Positions 1 to 9,467 of a DNA stretch of 64,000 nucleotides are shown in pieces; within the stretch, counting starts at the first letter, position 1, and each line of letters begins with the position of its first letter. A program made the translations under genes and the position numbers. The stretch is from Flectonema sp. DT1601 (Eukaryota > Euglenozoa > Diplonemea > Diplonemida > Diplonemidae), in contig OZ025820.1 of the NCBI GenBank assembly GCA_964019425.1, positions 1 to 64,000 of the forward strand, read 5' to 3'. The notes under the pieces were generated by a model. That model saw only the letters and a list, made by a program, of their open reading frames with translations. It was not told the DNA's origin and did no database searches.

Positions 1-2463
1 TTAAACCAACAACAACAAGAACTGCTACAATATAAAGCAGACCTACAACAGAAGCAGGAACAAATCCTGATCCAACAACAGCAGCTCGAACAGCAGCACA
101 GCAAGGAGAAGGCTGTCGAGGATGAGTCTCTCCGAAGAAGAAGATGCCAACTCGAAGAAGACCAACGCCAACAACAACAAGAACAGTCCAGGATTCAACA
201 GAATCTGCAACGGCAACAGGTTAGCCTGGAGGAAAAACAGCAGCTGCTTCAACATCAACTGAATGTGGAGTTGGAAAAGGGCAAACTGGACCAGCAGCAA
301 CAACAACAGAGACGGGAAGAAATCAAAAAGCAGGAAGATGACCTTGAGCATCAACGACTCCAACTACAACGCCAGCAGGAGGACGAGATGGAGAAGGGTA
401 GGAAGGAACTCCAGTGTCTCAGGAACAAGCTAGACATGGAGTTCGAACAACAGAAGCTGCGTAGCCATCAACTCCAACAACAACAAGAAAAGGAGAAGGA
501 ACAAGGGAGGAAGGAACTGCTCCAACTTCAACGGGAGCTTGGAAAGGAGTTCGAACAACAGCAACAAGAAGACCAGAAGTCAAAGCTAGATCTGGAACTT
601 CAAGAAGGAAAACTGCGACAACAGCAACAGAAGCTCCAACTCCAACAAAGCAGCCTCCGTCAGCAAACGCATGCAGTAAGCCAACCTCCGGTTTACTACA
701 TGCAGCACCAGCCTTATGCACCGATGCATCAAAGGCAACCGTACCCGCCGGTACTTCCGCAACAACAGGGAATTGAACAACTCCGACTGGAGCTCCAGAA
801 AGAGAGAGAAGAGAAGGGTGAGCTGAGGAAGTTGCTCATGGAACTCCAGACTCAGCTGAAAGAACTGAGACAGGAGTTGGCCTCATCGAGAGCGCAGAGA
901 AGCGAAGAAGTGAATGAGGTCGTAGTAGCCCCGAGCCAACCACCACTGGGAATTGCCAACTTAGTGAACGGTCTGACCTACTCTCGCTCCTACGGCCTCA
1001 CCACTGATGAGTCAAAGGTTAGATCAGCTGTACAGAGGAACTGCACATCCGAGTGGGAATCACTGGAAAAGAAAGCGATGCAGTCGATGAAAGCTGTTGA
1101 AAAAGCCAGACGTCTCTGGGAGAAAACCAACAAGAAGGAGAGGGAAGTGTTGAACTCCTGGAGCCTGAGGGAAGTTGATTGGAACATTCCGGTCACGAAG
1201 TTTGAGGAGGTATCGAAAGGGAATCAAGGAGTAGCCCTTGCGACGCCTTCGGAGGCAAGAGATCTTCTGGGGATGAAGCCGGAGGTTCCTGCATGGAAAA
1301 CGTGCAGCGTGGTAACGCTGGACCAAGTGAATGGACAAGGAAGAAGGGAACACGTGCTATTATCGAGCAAGGATGGAAACAAGGTACATCGCATCTTCAT
1401 TCATGACCTGGGTGAGGCTGCTCTACCAAAGGGTAAGCGGGGTATTAAATCGGTGAAGGCAATAGTGACCGCTCCTAAAAGAAGGTGGAAGGATGATAAG
1501 TGGCTTGAGTTAGCGAGTAAGCCTGAGCACCTCATCACAAAAGAAATGAAGGACACACCCGGCTTCATGGAAGCGTACAACTTCAGGGTAACGAAGAGTA
1601 CGGTGTCGGCTGTCATCCGACTGAGGAAATCCGGGGCGGTGGAACTGCTAAGAACTTCCGGCAAAGATGGGAGGTTCTTGTGGATCCAAGACGAAGGGGA
1701 GGCTCCGAAGGATACAGTTATTTGGCTTCAGGACGAGTGCTCTTTGAAGGAGGCAGTTGAACACTCTGATTCCTTGGAATCGTTGGGATTAGTCGAAAAC
1801 CCTAAAGGTTTTGGTATCAGAGTTTCACCGGAGCTGGAAGATGTAACCAGGGAAAAACTGGGAATCCCTGCAAAGCTCCCTGAATTAGAAATCTCGGGAA
1901 TTCCGTTAGATGTACTTCCCCGTGAAGCGGTAGCGCTGCTGGCGAAGGATGGGTGGCATGTGAGAGCAACCGTGGATGGAGTAAGGACTGGATACAGATG
2001 GATGAGGGTGCGTGCTGAAGTGCCGGATGACGACACGGTATTAATCGACGGTAGGGCATGTACGGTTGAGGTAGTTCAAAGACAAGATCGTAAGAAGCGC
2101 CAAGCTGCCAGAGAGGTGGATGTGAAGGAGAAAACTCAGCCAACGTCAACTGCGGAGAGCACACCGGAAAAAGGCCTTACTCCGCCGGAGAAGAGACGCG
2201 ATCCAACAGAGGGGGAGGCCTCTAATCGTTGCTACTTGCGAGCAGAATTCTTATCCTTTCATGGTAAGGGGAAGGGGAAGAGACTCTGGCGGGAAGCGGG
2301 TGTGAAGATTGAGGAGAGGAAAGGAGCCTTGAAGGAAGTAGGTCCTGTAGAGCAGGTTGTGACAAAGAAAACTGTGAAGAAGTCGACAGCTGAACAGGAT
2401 ACGATGGAACGAAGGATGGATCGTTTAGAGATGCTGATGACGAGATTCTTGGAAGGTAAATGA
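1..2463 (+). CDS. LINE ORF1 protein, glutamine-rich coiled coil (partial, 5' end outside window)
   Basis: Open from base 1 in the frame that ends at TGA 2461-2463; it matches ORF1 of copy 2 from codon 235 onward. The first third is a glutamine/leucine/glutamate-rich coiled coil built on loose QQQ heptads. A short proline/tyrosine linker (QPPVYYMQHQPY) and a second coiled coil follow, then about 430 residues of unrecognised globular sequence and a lysine-rich tail. ORF1 proteins of LINEs usually bind element RNA and form multimers; that role is inferred here because no RNA-recognition or zinc-finger motif is visible. One residue differs from copy 2 (arginine instead of leucine, codon at 208-210). 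Confidence 0.85.
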   Translation, partial: LNQQQQELLQYKADLQQKQEQILIQQQQLEQQHSKEKAVEDESLRRRRCQLEEDQRQQQQEQSRIQQNLQRQQVSLEEKQQLLQHQLNVELEKGKLDQQQQQQRREEIKKQEDDLEHQRLQLQRQQEDEMEKGRKELQCLRNKLDMEFEQQKLRSHQLQQQQEKEKEQGRKELLQLQRELGKEFEQQQQEDQKSKLDLELQEGKLRQQQQKLQLQQSSLRQQTHAVSQPPVYYMQHQPYAPMHQRQPYPPVLPQQQGIEQLRLELQKEREEKGELRKLLMELQTQLKELRQELASSRAQRSEEVNEVVVAPSQPPLGIANLVNGLTYSRSYGLTTDESKVRSAVQRNCTSEWESLEKKAMQSMKAVEKARRLWEKTNKKEREVLNSWSLREVDWNIPVTKFEEVSKGNQGVALATPSEARDLLGMKPEVPAWKTCSVVTLDQVNGQGRREHVLLSSKDGNKVHRIFIHDLGEAALPKGKRGIKSVKAIVTAPKRRWKDDKWLELASKPEHLITKEMKDTPGFMEAYNFRVTKSTVSAVIRLRKSGAVELLRTSGKDGRFLWIQDEGEAPKDTVIWLQDECSLKEAVEHSDSLESLGLVENPKGFGIRVSPELEDVTREKLGIPAKLPELEISGIPLDVLPREAVALLAKDGWHVRATVDGVRTGYRWMRVRAEVPDDDTVLIDGRACTVEVVQRQDRKKRQAAREVDVKEKTQPTSTAESTPEKGLTPPEKRRDPTEGEASNRCYLRAEFLSFHGKGKGKRLWREAGVKIEERKGALKEVGPVEQVVTKKTVKKSTAEQDTMERRMDRLEMLMTRFLEGK

Positions 2464-2547
2464 CGGCACGTAGATGGAAGGAACTGGGCTGAGACTCGAA
2501 GACGTCTCTTGCTGATAGCAGGGGACGTTGAACGAAACCCAGGGCCG
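2461..2547 (+). promoter_or_regulatory. ORF1/ORF2 recoding junction: TGA-CGG stop followed by 2A skipping motif (copy 1)
   Basis: ORF1 and ORF2 are in the same frame and only TGA 2461-2463 separates them. The stop is followed directly by CGG, giving UGA-CGG, a known leaky stop context. Fifteen sense codons later comes LLLIAGDVERNPGP, which matches the 2A consensus D-x-E-x-N-P-G-P; the skip would fall between the last G and P (2544/2545). A small hairpin (GAGAC at 2491-2495 with GTCTC at 2504-2508) lies between. The only ATG in the gap (2474) is in another frame and ends after 13 codons. Read-through is inferred; the motifs are seen directly. Confidence 0.7.
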
Positions 2548-5500
2548 AATAGGAGAAAGGATGGTCCCTCTTGCAAACTAAATGTAATCAGTTGGAATTG
2601 TCGCACCATCTCGAACAAAATGGAGTTCATTGGACACATCCTGAGTAAGCTTGACCCCGACGTACTTTGCCTTCAGGAGACTTCTTGCAGGATGGCATTG
2701 TTTCATTGGAACTACGTTTGCTACAGGAGGGATAGGCCAGGAAGGGGAGGTGGCCTGATCACTTTAATAAAACGAGGAATTCAACATGATTGCTTTGATA
2801 TCTCCATACCGTCGATGAGAGGAACCGTCGAGTCGATGGGTGTCAGAATTAACGAAGACGTAAGTATTCTCAACATCTACTCCCCACCGAGCTCGAGGAT
2901 TAATTTTGAACTATTCTCCCTGAAACGTGTTGGCAAGTTCATTCTCGCTGGTGACTTCAACGCACACCATAGGTACTGGTCCAAGAAAACCGACGTAAAA
3001 GGCTGTGACCTTCTCAACTGGACAGGGCAAGAGGACCTCCTGATTGCGAACCCGCCAGGTCTAGCGACACTGCCGAGACATGGGACCTCGCCCGATCTGA
3101 TCCTGCACCACGAGGAGATTCAACTGCTTAACTTTGAGCTGGTAGGTGAAGGAATTGAGCACGGTTCGGATCATACACCACTCTCTGCTACCTTCGATAC
3201 GCTCTCACCCCTTGAGCCTTCGGGCAACCACGCGACGAAGAGATCGGTCTGGGACTTCAATACAGCTGATTGGTACTCATATGAACATGAACTAGACTAC
3301 AGGTTTGGAAAGGTAAACAACTCTGCGAGCGTTGGGAGAAGAGCAGTAACGTTCAACAGAATCGTTCTTGGAGTAGCGAAGAGGTACGTTAGGAGAAGGC
3401 TTCGGATCAAAGGGAAGAGAAGAAGAATGTGGAACGCTTCCACCCCAGATACCAAGCGTGCGAAGGGAAAATTTATCGCTGAACGGCTAGCAAAAGGTGA
3501 AGGCTTTGCATATGCGTTCAAAAAGATAAAGGACCTTGAGACGGATGAAGGACGTGAAATTCACATTCCGGAGTTTGACGAGAACCAACTACCTGCGAAG
3601 TTCTTGGAACAATTTGTTAAGACCCCGACAAAACGTAAACTAGGACCTCCGAATACGAAGAGCAGCGACTTCGCCAAAATCGGAGGGAATCTAACAATGA
3701 CTGAACTGAAGCGAGCCATCAAGAAGGTAAGGCCCGGGAAAGCACCAGGTCCAGATGGAATCCATGGGATAATGTTGAAGAACTTATCGGTGATAGGAAT
3801 GGATTTCCTCCTGGCGTTATTCAATGAATCGTGGCTAACGTCAAAGGTACCGAGGATCTGGAAGGAGGGTCTTATCAAGCCAGTTTACAAACCAGGTAAG
3901 CCAAAAGATAAGATCGCAGGTTTCAGACCGATCACGTTGACCTCGGTGGTGGGTAAAGTACTTGAAAGAGTGATTTATGATAGGTTGATGTATTGGCTTA
4001 CCCAGAACAATGCCCTGTCGTCTATCCAGGCGGGTTTTAGAAGAGGAAGGAATACGTGTGAGCAGATTTCAATGTTAGTCAACGCTCTTCATGAGGCCAG
4101 TGAAAAGAACAAGAGCTCTGTTCTGCTGTCGTTCGACTTCACGGAAGCATTTGATAGAATTAATCATGAGAAACTGATCAAGAAGATGAAGAACATGAGT
4201 ATTCCCTCCCCGTTCATTGCATGGGTAGTTGACTTCCTGAAGGGCAGGCAGGCAAGGGTGAGTGCGAATGGCAACCTTAGCTCCTACAGAACGGTAACGA
4301 GGGGGGTTCCCCAAGGTTCGATTATCGGTCCGCTGCTATACCTGATTTATGTTGATGACCTGGCGAAGTTGTTGGAAAAGACTGGCTCAGTTTCGGCTCT
4401 TTATGCAGATGACACCGCTTGTGTAGTCTCTGATAAGGACGTTAATTTAACCAATAAGAAAGCGCAATGGATCCTTGGACTTGTGGATAGCTGGTGCAAA
4501 ACCAATGATATGGCACTGTCCGTCTCTAAGACATGTGGTATGCCTGTGCGCTGCCCAAAGGATATCTACTGGAGACTGGGCTTCCCCAGGACTGCAAAGG
4601 ATAATTATTACGTTGTAAGCAGGGGAGATCTGGCTAAGATGATCAGACCGAACGAGTTTGGAAGGCCAATTCTGGGTAGTGGAGAAACCATTCTCAAGGT
4701 GGATGATACCGAAGTTGCTAATACGAAGGACCTGCTTGCAATTTTCCCTGATGGATCAAGTAAGCTGAGAGTAAAGTTGTTAACCGCAGTACTGATGCCG
4801 ATGGTAGACAGCGTTAAATACCTGGGGGTGCACATTGATGGTGATTTATCTTATGGAACACAGGTCGGAAAGATGCTGGATGAGACCAGGAAGGGTCTTG
4901 CACTCCTGGGGAAACTAGAACAGTATGATTTTGATTTTAAGACGCTGTGCATGGTCAAGAACCTGTACATACTTTCAAGGCTGTCATATGGGCTGGAGAG
5001 CTTCGGTCCTTTCCTATCTGAGGGTCAGATTGATCTTGTGGACTTGAATCTGAAGAAGATTGCGAGAAGGATAACGGGTTGCAGCATCTACACCAGGTCT
5101 CTCCCACTGCTCTTGGAGGCGAACATGCTCCCGATGAAGTTGATAATAGAAAAACAGGCCAGAACTGCTCTGTTTAGGTATCGATCGCTGAAGTGGGTAC
5201 GTTCGACGAACCGAATAGCGAAAGGATTCTGGAGTTCTAAGTTGCCGCAGGAAGATTGTAACATCGCCCTCCAAGGAATAGTTCAACCTGACAGCATCGA
5301 ACCCTGGGCGGATGTACCAAATCTAGAGATATCCTGTGGGTATGGTCATAACAAGACCGGTGATGCAGATGTGGATAGGAACAAATTTGAGGAATACTGC
5401 AGGGACCTAGTCCCTTGCAACTCGGCTATATATGTGGACGGCTCACATGATCCTGCTAACTACACTGCGGGTGCGGCAGCAGTACAGGTCTCACCAACTG

Positions 5501-6351
5501 AGAGAACGATGTCGTCAAGACTTGTAGCTACTGAAAGCAGCTACAAGGCTGAACAAGTAACACTCAAACTGCTGATGAGAGAAATTGGCAAAGCTGACTC
5601 GATCTTGGGTCCCAGGTCAGGTATTACCAGAATCTTCAGTGACTCGAAATCCAACCTGGAGGAACTCAATGGAGGGATTGTTGCCCAGAGGAAGTTGAAC
5701 TCTCTGTTAATACTGGAAAGCATTAGGGATCTGAAGACACAGGTGCATCTCCAGTTTATCCCGGCCCATGTGGGGATTGAACCACACGATAAGGCTGATA
5801 AGCTGGCCAAAGAAGTCTCGAAGGATGCCGAAAGTAAACCGGTCTCAACGACCATAGATTTCTTCGCCCACAAATCAAGGGTAGCGAGGGAGTCTCACAG
5901 GAAGTTGATAGGAAAGATGATGGAAGCCTCCGAGAAGGCAAAGCCTCCAATGAAACGGGTGATGCTCAGACAGTATCTGGAGGCGACCGGAGGATTGAGA
6001 ACTGCTAGATATCCGAAAGACATGCTGAGGGCTTCGGAAGTAAGAATTGCACAATTCAGAACGGGTTCACACCCCTTGCTGAGAGACAAAGGCGTACAAC
6101 TGAAGTGCCCTTTTTGTAAACGGACGGACTCATCACCTAGACACTTGATGTTTAACTGCATGAACTCTGCTCTGGTACGCATCAGAAATGGAACAATTGG
6201 ATCTGTCATGGAAGAAGCGAAGATTTCAAAGAAGGAACACAGCCTGCTATTTATGTTCGCTACGAGGAACTTACATTCCCTCGCTGGCTTCATATGGCAT
6301 TTAGAACAATGGACGGCAACAAGCTGTTATCAGAAGTTACTATCTTTTTAG
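2464..6351 (+). CDS. LINE ORF2 polyprotein: 2A peptide, APE endonuclease, reverse transcriptase, RNase H, zinc knuckle
   Basis: Residues counted from the TTG at 2509. The 2A motif is at 5-13. The APE endonuclease runs about 24-230 (VISWNCRT; GDFNAHHRYW near 147; GSDHTPLSATF near 219). Reverse transcriptase spans roughly 380-700, with RPITLTSVVGKV, FDFTEAFDRIN and the catalytic YADD near 632. RNase H is about 970-1110 (YVDGSHD, FSDSKSN, IPAHVGIEPHDKAD). A CPFC-x9-H-x4-C knuckle is near 1199. It would nick target DNA and copy the element RNA by target-primed reverse transcription. No ATG precedes the endonuclease: the first in-frame one (2620) lies after the catalytic SWN, so I start the feature just after the ORF1 stop. 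Confidence 0.92.
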   Translation, partial: RHVDGRNWAETRRRLLLIAGDVERNPGPNRRKDGPSCKLNVISWNCRTISNKMEFIGHILSKLDPDVLCLQETSCRMALFHWNYVCYRRDRPGRGGGLITLIKRGIQHDCFDISIPSMRGTVESMGVRINEDVSILNIYSPPSSRINFELFSLKRVGKFILAGDFNAHHRYWSKKTDVKGCDLLNWTGQEDLLIANPPGLATLPRHGTSPDLILHHEEIQLLNFELVGEGIEHGSDHTPLSATFDTLSPLEPSGNHATKRSVWDFNTADWYSYEHELDYRFGKVNNSASVGRRAVTFNRIVLGVAKRYVRRRLRIKGKRRRMWNASTPDTKRAKGKFIAERLAKGEGFAYAFKKIKDLETDEGREIHIPEFDENQLPAKFLEQFVKTPTKRKLGPPNTKSSDFAKIGGNLTMTELKRAIKKVRPGKAPGPDGIHGIMLKNLSVIGMDFLLALFNESWLTSKVPRIWKEGLIKPVYKPGKPKDKIAGFRPITLTSVVGKVLERVIYDRLMYWLTQNNALSSIQAGFRRGRNTCEQISMLVNALHEASEKNKSSVLLSFDFTEAFDRINHEKLIKKMKNMSIPSPFIAWVVDFLKGRQARVSANGNLSSYRTVTRGVPQGSIIGPLLYLIYVDDLAKLLEKTGSVSALYADDTACVVSDKDVNLTNKKAQWILGLVDSWCKTNDMALSVSKTCGMPVRCPKDIYWRLGFPRTAKDNYYVVSRGDLAKMIRPNEFGRPILGSGETILKVDDTEVANTKDLLAIFPDGSSKLRVKLLTAVLMPMVDSVKYLGVHIDGDLSYGTQVGKMLDETRKGLALLGKLEQYDFDFKTLCMVKNLYILSRLSYGLESFGPFLSEGQIDLVDLNLKKIARRITGCSIYTRSLPLLLEANMLPMKLIIEKQARTALFRYRSLKWVRSTNRIAKGFWSSKLPQEDCNIALQGIVQPDSIEPWADVPNLEISCGYGHNKTGDADVDRNKFEEYCRDLVPCNSAIYVDGSHDPANYTAGAAAVQVSPTERTMSSRLVATESSYKAEQVTLKLLMREIGKADSILGPRSGITRIFSDSKSNLEELNGGIVAQRKLNSLLILESIRDLKTQVHLQFIPAHVGIEPHDKADKLAKEVSKDAESKPVSTTIDFFAHKSRVARESHRKLIGKMMEASEKAKPPMKRVMLRQYLEATGGLRTARYPKDMLRASEVRIAQFRTGSHPLLRDKGVQLKCPFCKRTDSSPRHLMFNCMNSALVRIRNGTIGSVMEEAKISKKEHSLLFMFATRNLHSLAGFIWHLEQWTATSCYQKLLSF

Positions 6352-6653
6352 TATATCATACTCATACATCACTCCTAATTCATCTCCTAATAACTCTCTG
6401 AGGACATCCGTAGAGCTTCATAGCTCGCAGGTAACCCAGTGGTCTTTGGCCACCGTCTCCGTATTGATCATTCGCTTTGTACTTACAGTGTCGTGAGCTT
6501 CCTATCCGGGGAAGTCCTCCAACGGACTCACAACAGTTGCACTCGTTGTTGCTTATTTACTTAGTTAAAAAATAAGAAGAGCGAGTATGCTCAGAAAGAA
6601 TAAAAACAAAGTAGAAAGACAGGGGGGATGTGACTAAATAAATAAATAAAAGA
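6352..6653 (+). other. LINE 3' UTR and A-rich tail (copy 1)
   Basis: About 300 bp between the ORF2 stop and the insertion point. It has no open reading frame of note and ends in a run of AAAT units (CTAAATAAATAAATAAAAGA). Short stretches such as GTAGAGCTTCATAGCTC could fold. The identical segment in copy 2 is 18,093-18,394. Confidence 0.8.
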
Positions 6654-6857
6654 AGATTTTTTTATTTCTCGGGAGCTTAGTGGGGCAACCTACCACCAGA
6701 AAAAAATTTGGAAAATTTTATTTATTTTTTTTTTTTTTTTTTTTTTTTTGAGGGATTTATTTTGTAGTGGGGGCTGGGGCTGGGTCTTAACATTAAAGTT
6801 AACGTGGGAGCGGCGAAAATTACGTCTTTCGGGGAAGAAAGCCAAAAAAAAAATATA
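6654..6857. repeat. SL/5S repeat-unit fragment between the LINE and the DNA transposon (copy 1)
   Basis: These 204 bp are the piece of a 640-bp SL/5S unit that normally follows the 5S 5' flank: target-site duplication, CTCGGGAGCTTAGTGGGGC, the poly(T) tract, and the segment ending in AAAAATATA. The LINE inserted at its left edge and the transposon at its right edge, so one unit took two insertions. Confidence 0.9.
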
Positions 6858-9257
6858 CTGTAAAGGGAAATATTCTCGCGGGGAAATATTCTTGCGGGGA
6901 AATATTCTCGCGGGGAAATATTCTCGCGGATTTGGGGATTTTTTTTCAAACTCGCGGGTTTTTCCCCACAAGAATATTTCCCTGCCACAGAGGATTTCTG
7001 CTGTAAGAAATATTTCCCTGCAACAAAAAAAATTTATTGCAGAGTTTATGTAAGGATTATTATTTTTATGTCCTGCATCAAGTGCAATCATGGTTGGAAC
7101 CAAAAGTTAAAGGAATTTATTTGAACTTAGCAAACAAAAACAAACATACCAAGGGAACAACTAGTAATAATTGCTAAAGAATTTTACTGCAATGATTTAG
7201 ATTTCTGTGTGTGTACATCATCAAGTTAAAAAAGTTATTTAAACCAGCAAACAAAACAACAATGCCAAAGGAACAGCCACTTATTACTTCCTTCCTAAAG
7301 AAGGATGGAAATACACCACCACCAAGATTCAACCTACCTGGACCAATAGTAAGAAGCATTGCTAGGCAAGTAAGAGAGGAAAAGGGAAAGAGAAATCAGG
7401 TGAAGTGGGAAAAAGAAGAACTGATAGAGATAGGTAGGAGGGTGTCAGTGGCCACCAACTTAGCAGCAGGGATCAGGGTGTGGAACCAAGGTGAAGGGAA
7501 CAAGAGACTTGCAGAGACAACTGCAAGACATGCAGTTAAGCTTTATAGAGAAAGGAACAGTATGCAGGCAGTCAAGCGAAAAGCTGGAAGACCTTCCCAC
7601 CTTTCAGAAACAAATGAAGAAGAGGTCTTAGCACACCTAAGGAACTTAAGAAGGTTTGGTGCTTCAATCAACAGTCTGGTAGTTAAGGCCACAGCCAAGG
7701 CCATATACTACAGAAATGACCCACAAAGGGAAATTACATTCACAACTGAATGGGCAAAGAAGTTTATGGGTGCAAGAGGATTTGTTTGGCGCTCAGCAAC
7801 TGCAAGTAAACCCCTTCAAGAGAAGAATCTCCTTGAAGCACAAAGGGAGTTTACAATGGAACTAAAACAGGCAATACATGACTGTGAAGTTCCACCCTGC
7901 TGTGTATTAAATATTGATCACACAGGGCTACAGTTAACACCAGCACCAGAGAAGACCTTGGAACAAAGGGGGGCCACTCAAGTCCCAATTACTTGTGCCA
8001 ATGATAAAAGGCAGATCACAGGTATTGCTTGTGTTTCACAGGCAGGTGATATCCACCCCTTCTGTTTGATTGTACCTGGCAAAACTACTCGCAGTCAACC
8101 AAAGCTATCTCCTAATCTTCAGGGCAAATGTTTTATATTATCCTCTGGTTCAACAAACCATTTTGCCAATAAACAACTAACCAGGCAGTACATTGAATTT
8201 CACCTTCACCCAATCAGACTTAAGATTGTTGAGAGTAACAATCTTGATGAAAACCAAATATTTATTATCCTTCTTGATCATTTTAGTGGCCAGGATGATT
8301 GTACCATGTTTGATTTCTTTTTATCCTTTGGCTACCTGCCAATATTTATACCAGCTGGTTGGACAGGTAAGCTACAACCACTGGACATTTCAGTTTTTGC
8401 TGGTTTGAAGCAAAGATTTAGAAACAAGTTTTGTAATTGGTATTCTGAAGAGATAAATTCTATTTTAACAAAACAAAAAAAAAGGCAAAAGGAGATTGAG
8501 GAACTTCAAAGGGCTGCACAGGAAACTGGACAGAACTTTGATGATTCTCAAATCCCTAAAATCCCAGTTTTACCTGATTTGCGAACATCTTCCCTAAGAG
8601 ACAGGCAAGCAAGATGGGTTATTGAGTCTTACTATGAAACACCAAAGGAGACTATTATTGCTGGCTTTAACAGGGCACTTACCCCTTATCATCTAGGTGA
8701 ATCCCAGTCAATTTCAGACACAACTAGCTTTTATGCAGTTGATGGCTCCCAAACCACTATTGATGTTGATGATCTTTCAGGCTACTATTCTGACCCAGAT
8801 TCTTCAATTTCTTCAGTTCCTAATCCTAACAGTGTTCAGGATTTTGAAGAAGTACCTGAAATTGAAGTAGGACCTGAAGTTATCAACATTGATTAAATCT
8901 ATGTTTTCCCCTATATTTTTCTCCCTATTTTATAAATTCCCTTAGCTTGTTTCTATTTACTTTTAATTTTGTTTTCTTCTCTCTTTTGTATAAGTTCCCT
9001 CACAGCAATTTGAATGATTCAATTTATATGTTCACTTCTAATTATATTTTTCTACTTACAGCACACCAATAAAATATAACTGCACTAAATAAATTTTCCT
9101 AGTTTATTGTATTTTCACACCTTTTCTTTCACAAGGGGAAAAAAAAAATGGCTGGGCAAAATGTTTGTTAGCAGGGAAATATTCTCGCGGGGAAATATTC
9201 TCGCGGATTTAGGAAAAATGAGAAAAACTCGCGGGTTTTTCCCCACAAGAATATTTC
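6858..9257 (+). mobile_element. pogo/CENP-B-type DNA transposon, copy 1 (right end truncated)
   Basis: The left end CTGTAAAGGGAAATATTC directly follows a TA target. The body holds one transposase gene. Left subterminal DNA has four copies of the AAATATTCTCGCGGGG type and the right end has two, with CCCCACAAGAATATTT facing inward at both. Copy 2 shows the complete right end CCCTTTACAG plus TA; here the match stops after AAGAATATTTC, so the final bases of the right terminal inverted repeat are gone and unrelated sequence follows. Without both ends this copy probably cannot move by itself, though its transposase frame is open. Confidence 0.9.
7262..8896 (+). CDS. pogo/Tigger-like DDE transposase (copy 1)
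   Basis: A 544-residue transposase of the DDE_1 (pogo, Tigger, CENP-B, Jerky) type that would cut and paste the surrounding element at TA sites. The catalytic triad is visible as NIDHTG (Asp 219), LLDHFSG (Asp 339) and LQPLDIS (Asp 375), a DD35D spacing. Upstream, AVKRKAGRPSHLS and the helical stretch after it resemble the helix-turn-helix DNA-binding region of this family. The frame is open from a GTG at 7211, but the first ATG (7262) opens MPKEQPLITSFLKK, the better start. The acidic serine-rich C-terminus is typical. It differs from copy 2 at two residues (Val/Met and Glu/Lys). Confidence 0.92.
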   Translation: MPKEQPLITSFLKKDGNTPPPRFNLPGPIVRSIARQVREEKGKRNQVKWEKEELIEIGRRVSVATNLAAGIRVWNQGEGNKRLAETTARHAVKLYRERNSMQAVKRKAGRPSHLSETNEEEVLAHLRNLRRFGASINSLVVKATAKAIYYRNDPQREITFTTEWAKKFMGARGFVWRSATASKPLQEKNLLEAQREFTMELKQAIHDCEVPPCCVLNIDHTGLQLTPAPEKTLEQRGATQVPITCANDKRQITGIACVSQAGDIHPFCLIVPGKTTRSQPKLSPNLQGKCFILSSGSTNHFANKQLTRQYIEFHLHPIRLKIVESNNLDENQIFIILLDHFSGQDDCTMFDFFLSFGYLPIFIPAGWTGKLQPLDISVFAGLKQRFRNKFCNWYSEEINSILTKQKKRQKEIEELQRAAQETGQNFDDSQIPKIPVLPDLRTSSLRDRQARWVIESYYETPKETIIAGFNRALTPYHLGESQSISDTTSFYAVDGSQTTIDVDDLSGYYSDPDSSISSVPNPNSVQDFEEVPEIEVGPEVINID

Positions 9258-9467
9258 AACACCAAGATTTCAAAACCAGATTGCATACTAAAAGGAGTCC
9301 TTTCTCATCCTATTATACCTTATCTATCTTTCCTAAACCTGCTTATGCGCAGAAATCCAGCATCTTTTCCTTGGGCAAAAACCTTTCTTACTTTTCTAGT
9401 AAGAAAGTTTTCTGCCTAAATTCTGGTGCATTTTGGATGGCTGCGCAATTACTGAAATAAATTTGCA
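9258..9467 (-). repeat. SL-headed element X: non-SL sequence fused to the 5' part of an SL exon
   Basis: This 210-bp stretch replaces the missing transposon right end and the 3' part of an SL RNA gene. Read on the minus strand it follows SL exon nt 1 to about 27 and continues TTTATTTCAGTAATTGCGCA, then ATCCAAAATGCACC. Nearly the same continuation follows an SL exon fragment at 57,131 on the plus strand, 48 kb away. It has no open frame of note. I call it a member of a dispersed family that starts with SL sequence; its far end is lost in the truncated transposon. Confidence 0.65.

Larger units (their letters stand above)
1..6653 (+). mobile_element. Ingi/L1Tc-like non-LTR retrotransposon (LINE), copy 1, 5' end outside window
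   Basis: The window opens inside ORF1 of this LINE. The element runs through ORF1, ORF2 and about 300 bp of 3' UTR and ends in an AAAT-rich tail. Its 3' junction is followed by AGATTTTTTTATTT, the same 14 bases that precede copy 2 at 11,008-11,021, so this is the target-site duplication. ORF2 carries APE endonuclease, reverse transcriptase, RNase H and a terminal zinc knuckle, the layout of the Ingi/L1Tc group of trypanosomes. Both reading frames are open. The ORF2 translation is identical to that of copy 2 and the shared ORF1 part differs at one residue, so the two are very recent copies. Confidence 0.93.

Noticed and set aside
2461-2463. TGA as a sense codon in this genome
   Set aside because: The phosphate transporter and the VPS13-like gene end in TGA where the protein should end, so TGA acts as a stop here.
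6690-7103. Minus-strand 137- and 88-codon frames and the 101-codon plus frame at the transposon left end
   Set aside because: They run over the poly(T) tract, unit sequence and transposon terminal repeats; no motif.
9107-9460. 117-codon plus frame across the transposon right end and element X
   Set aside because: It crosses an insertion junction and has no recognisable sequence.
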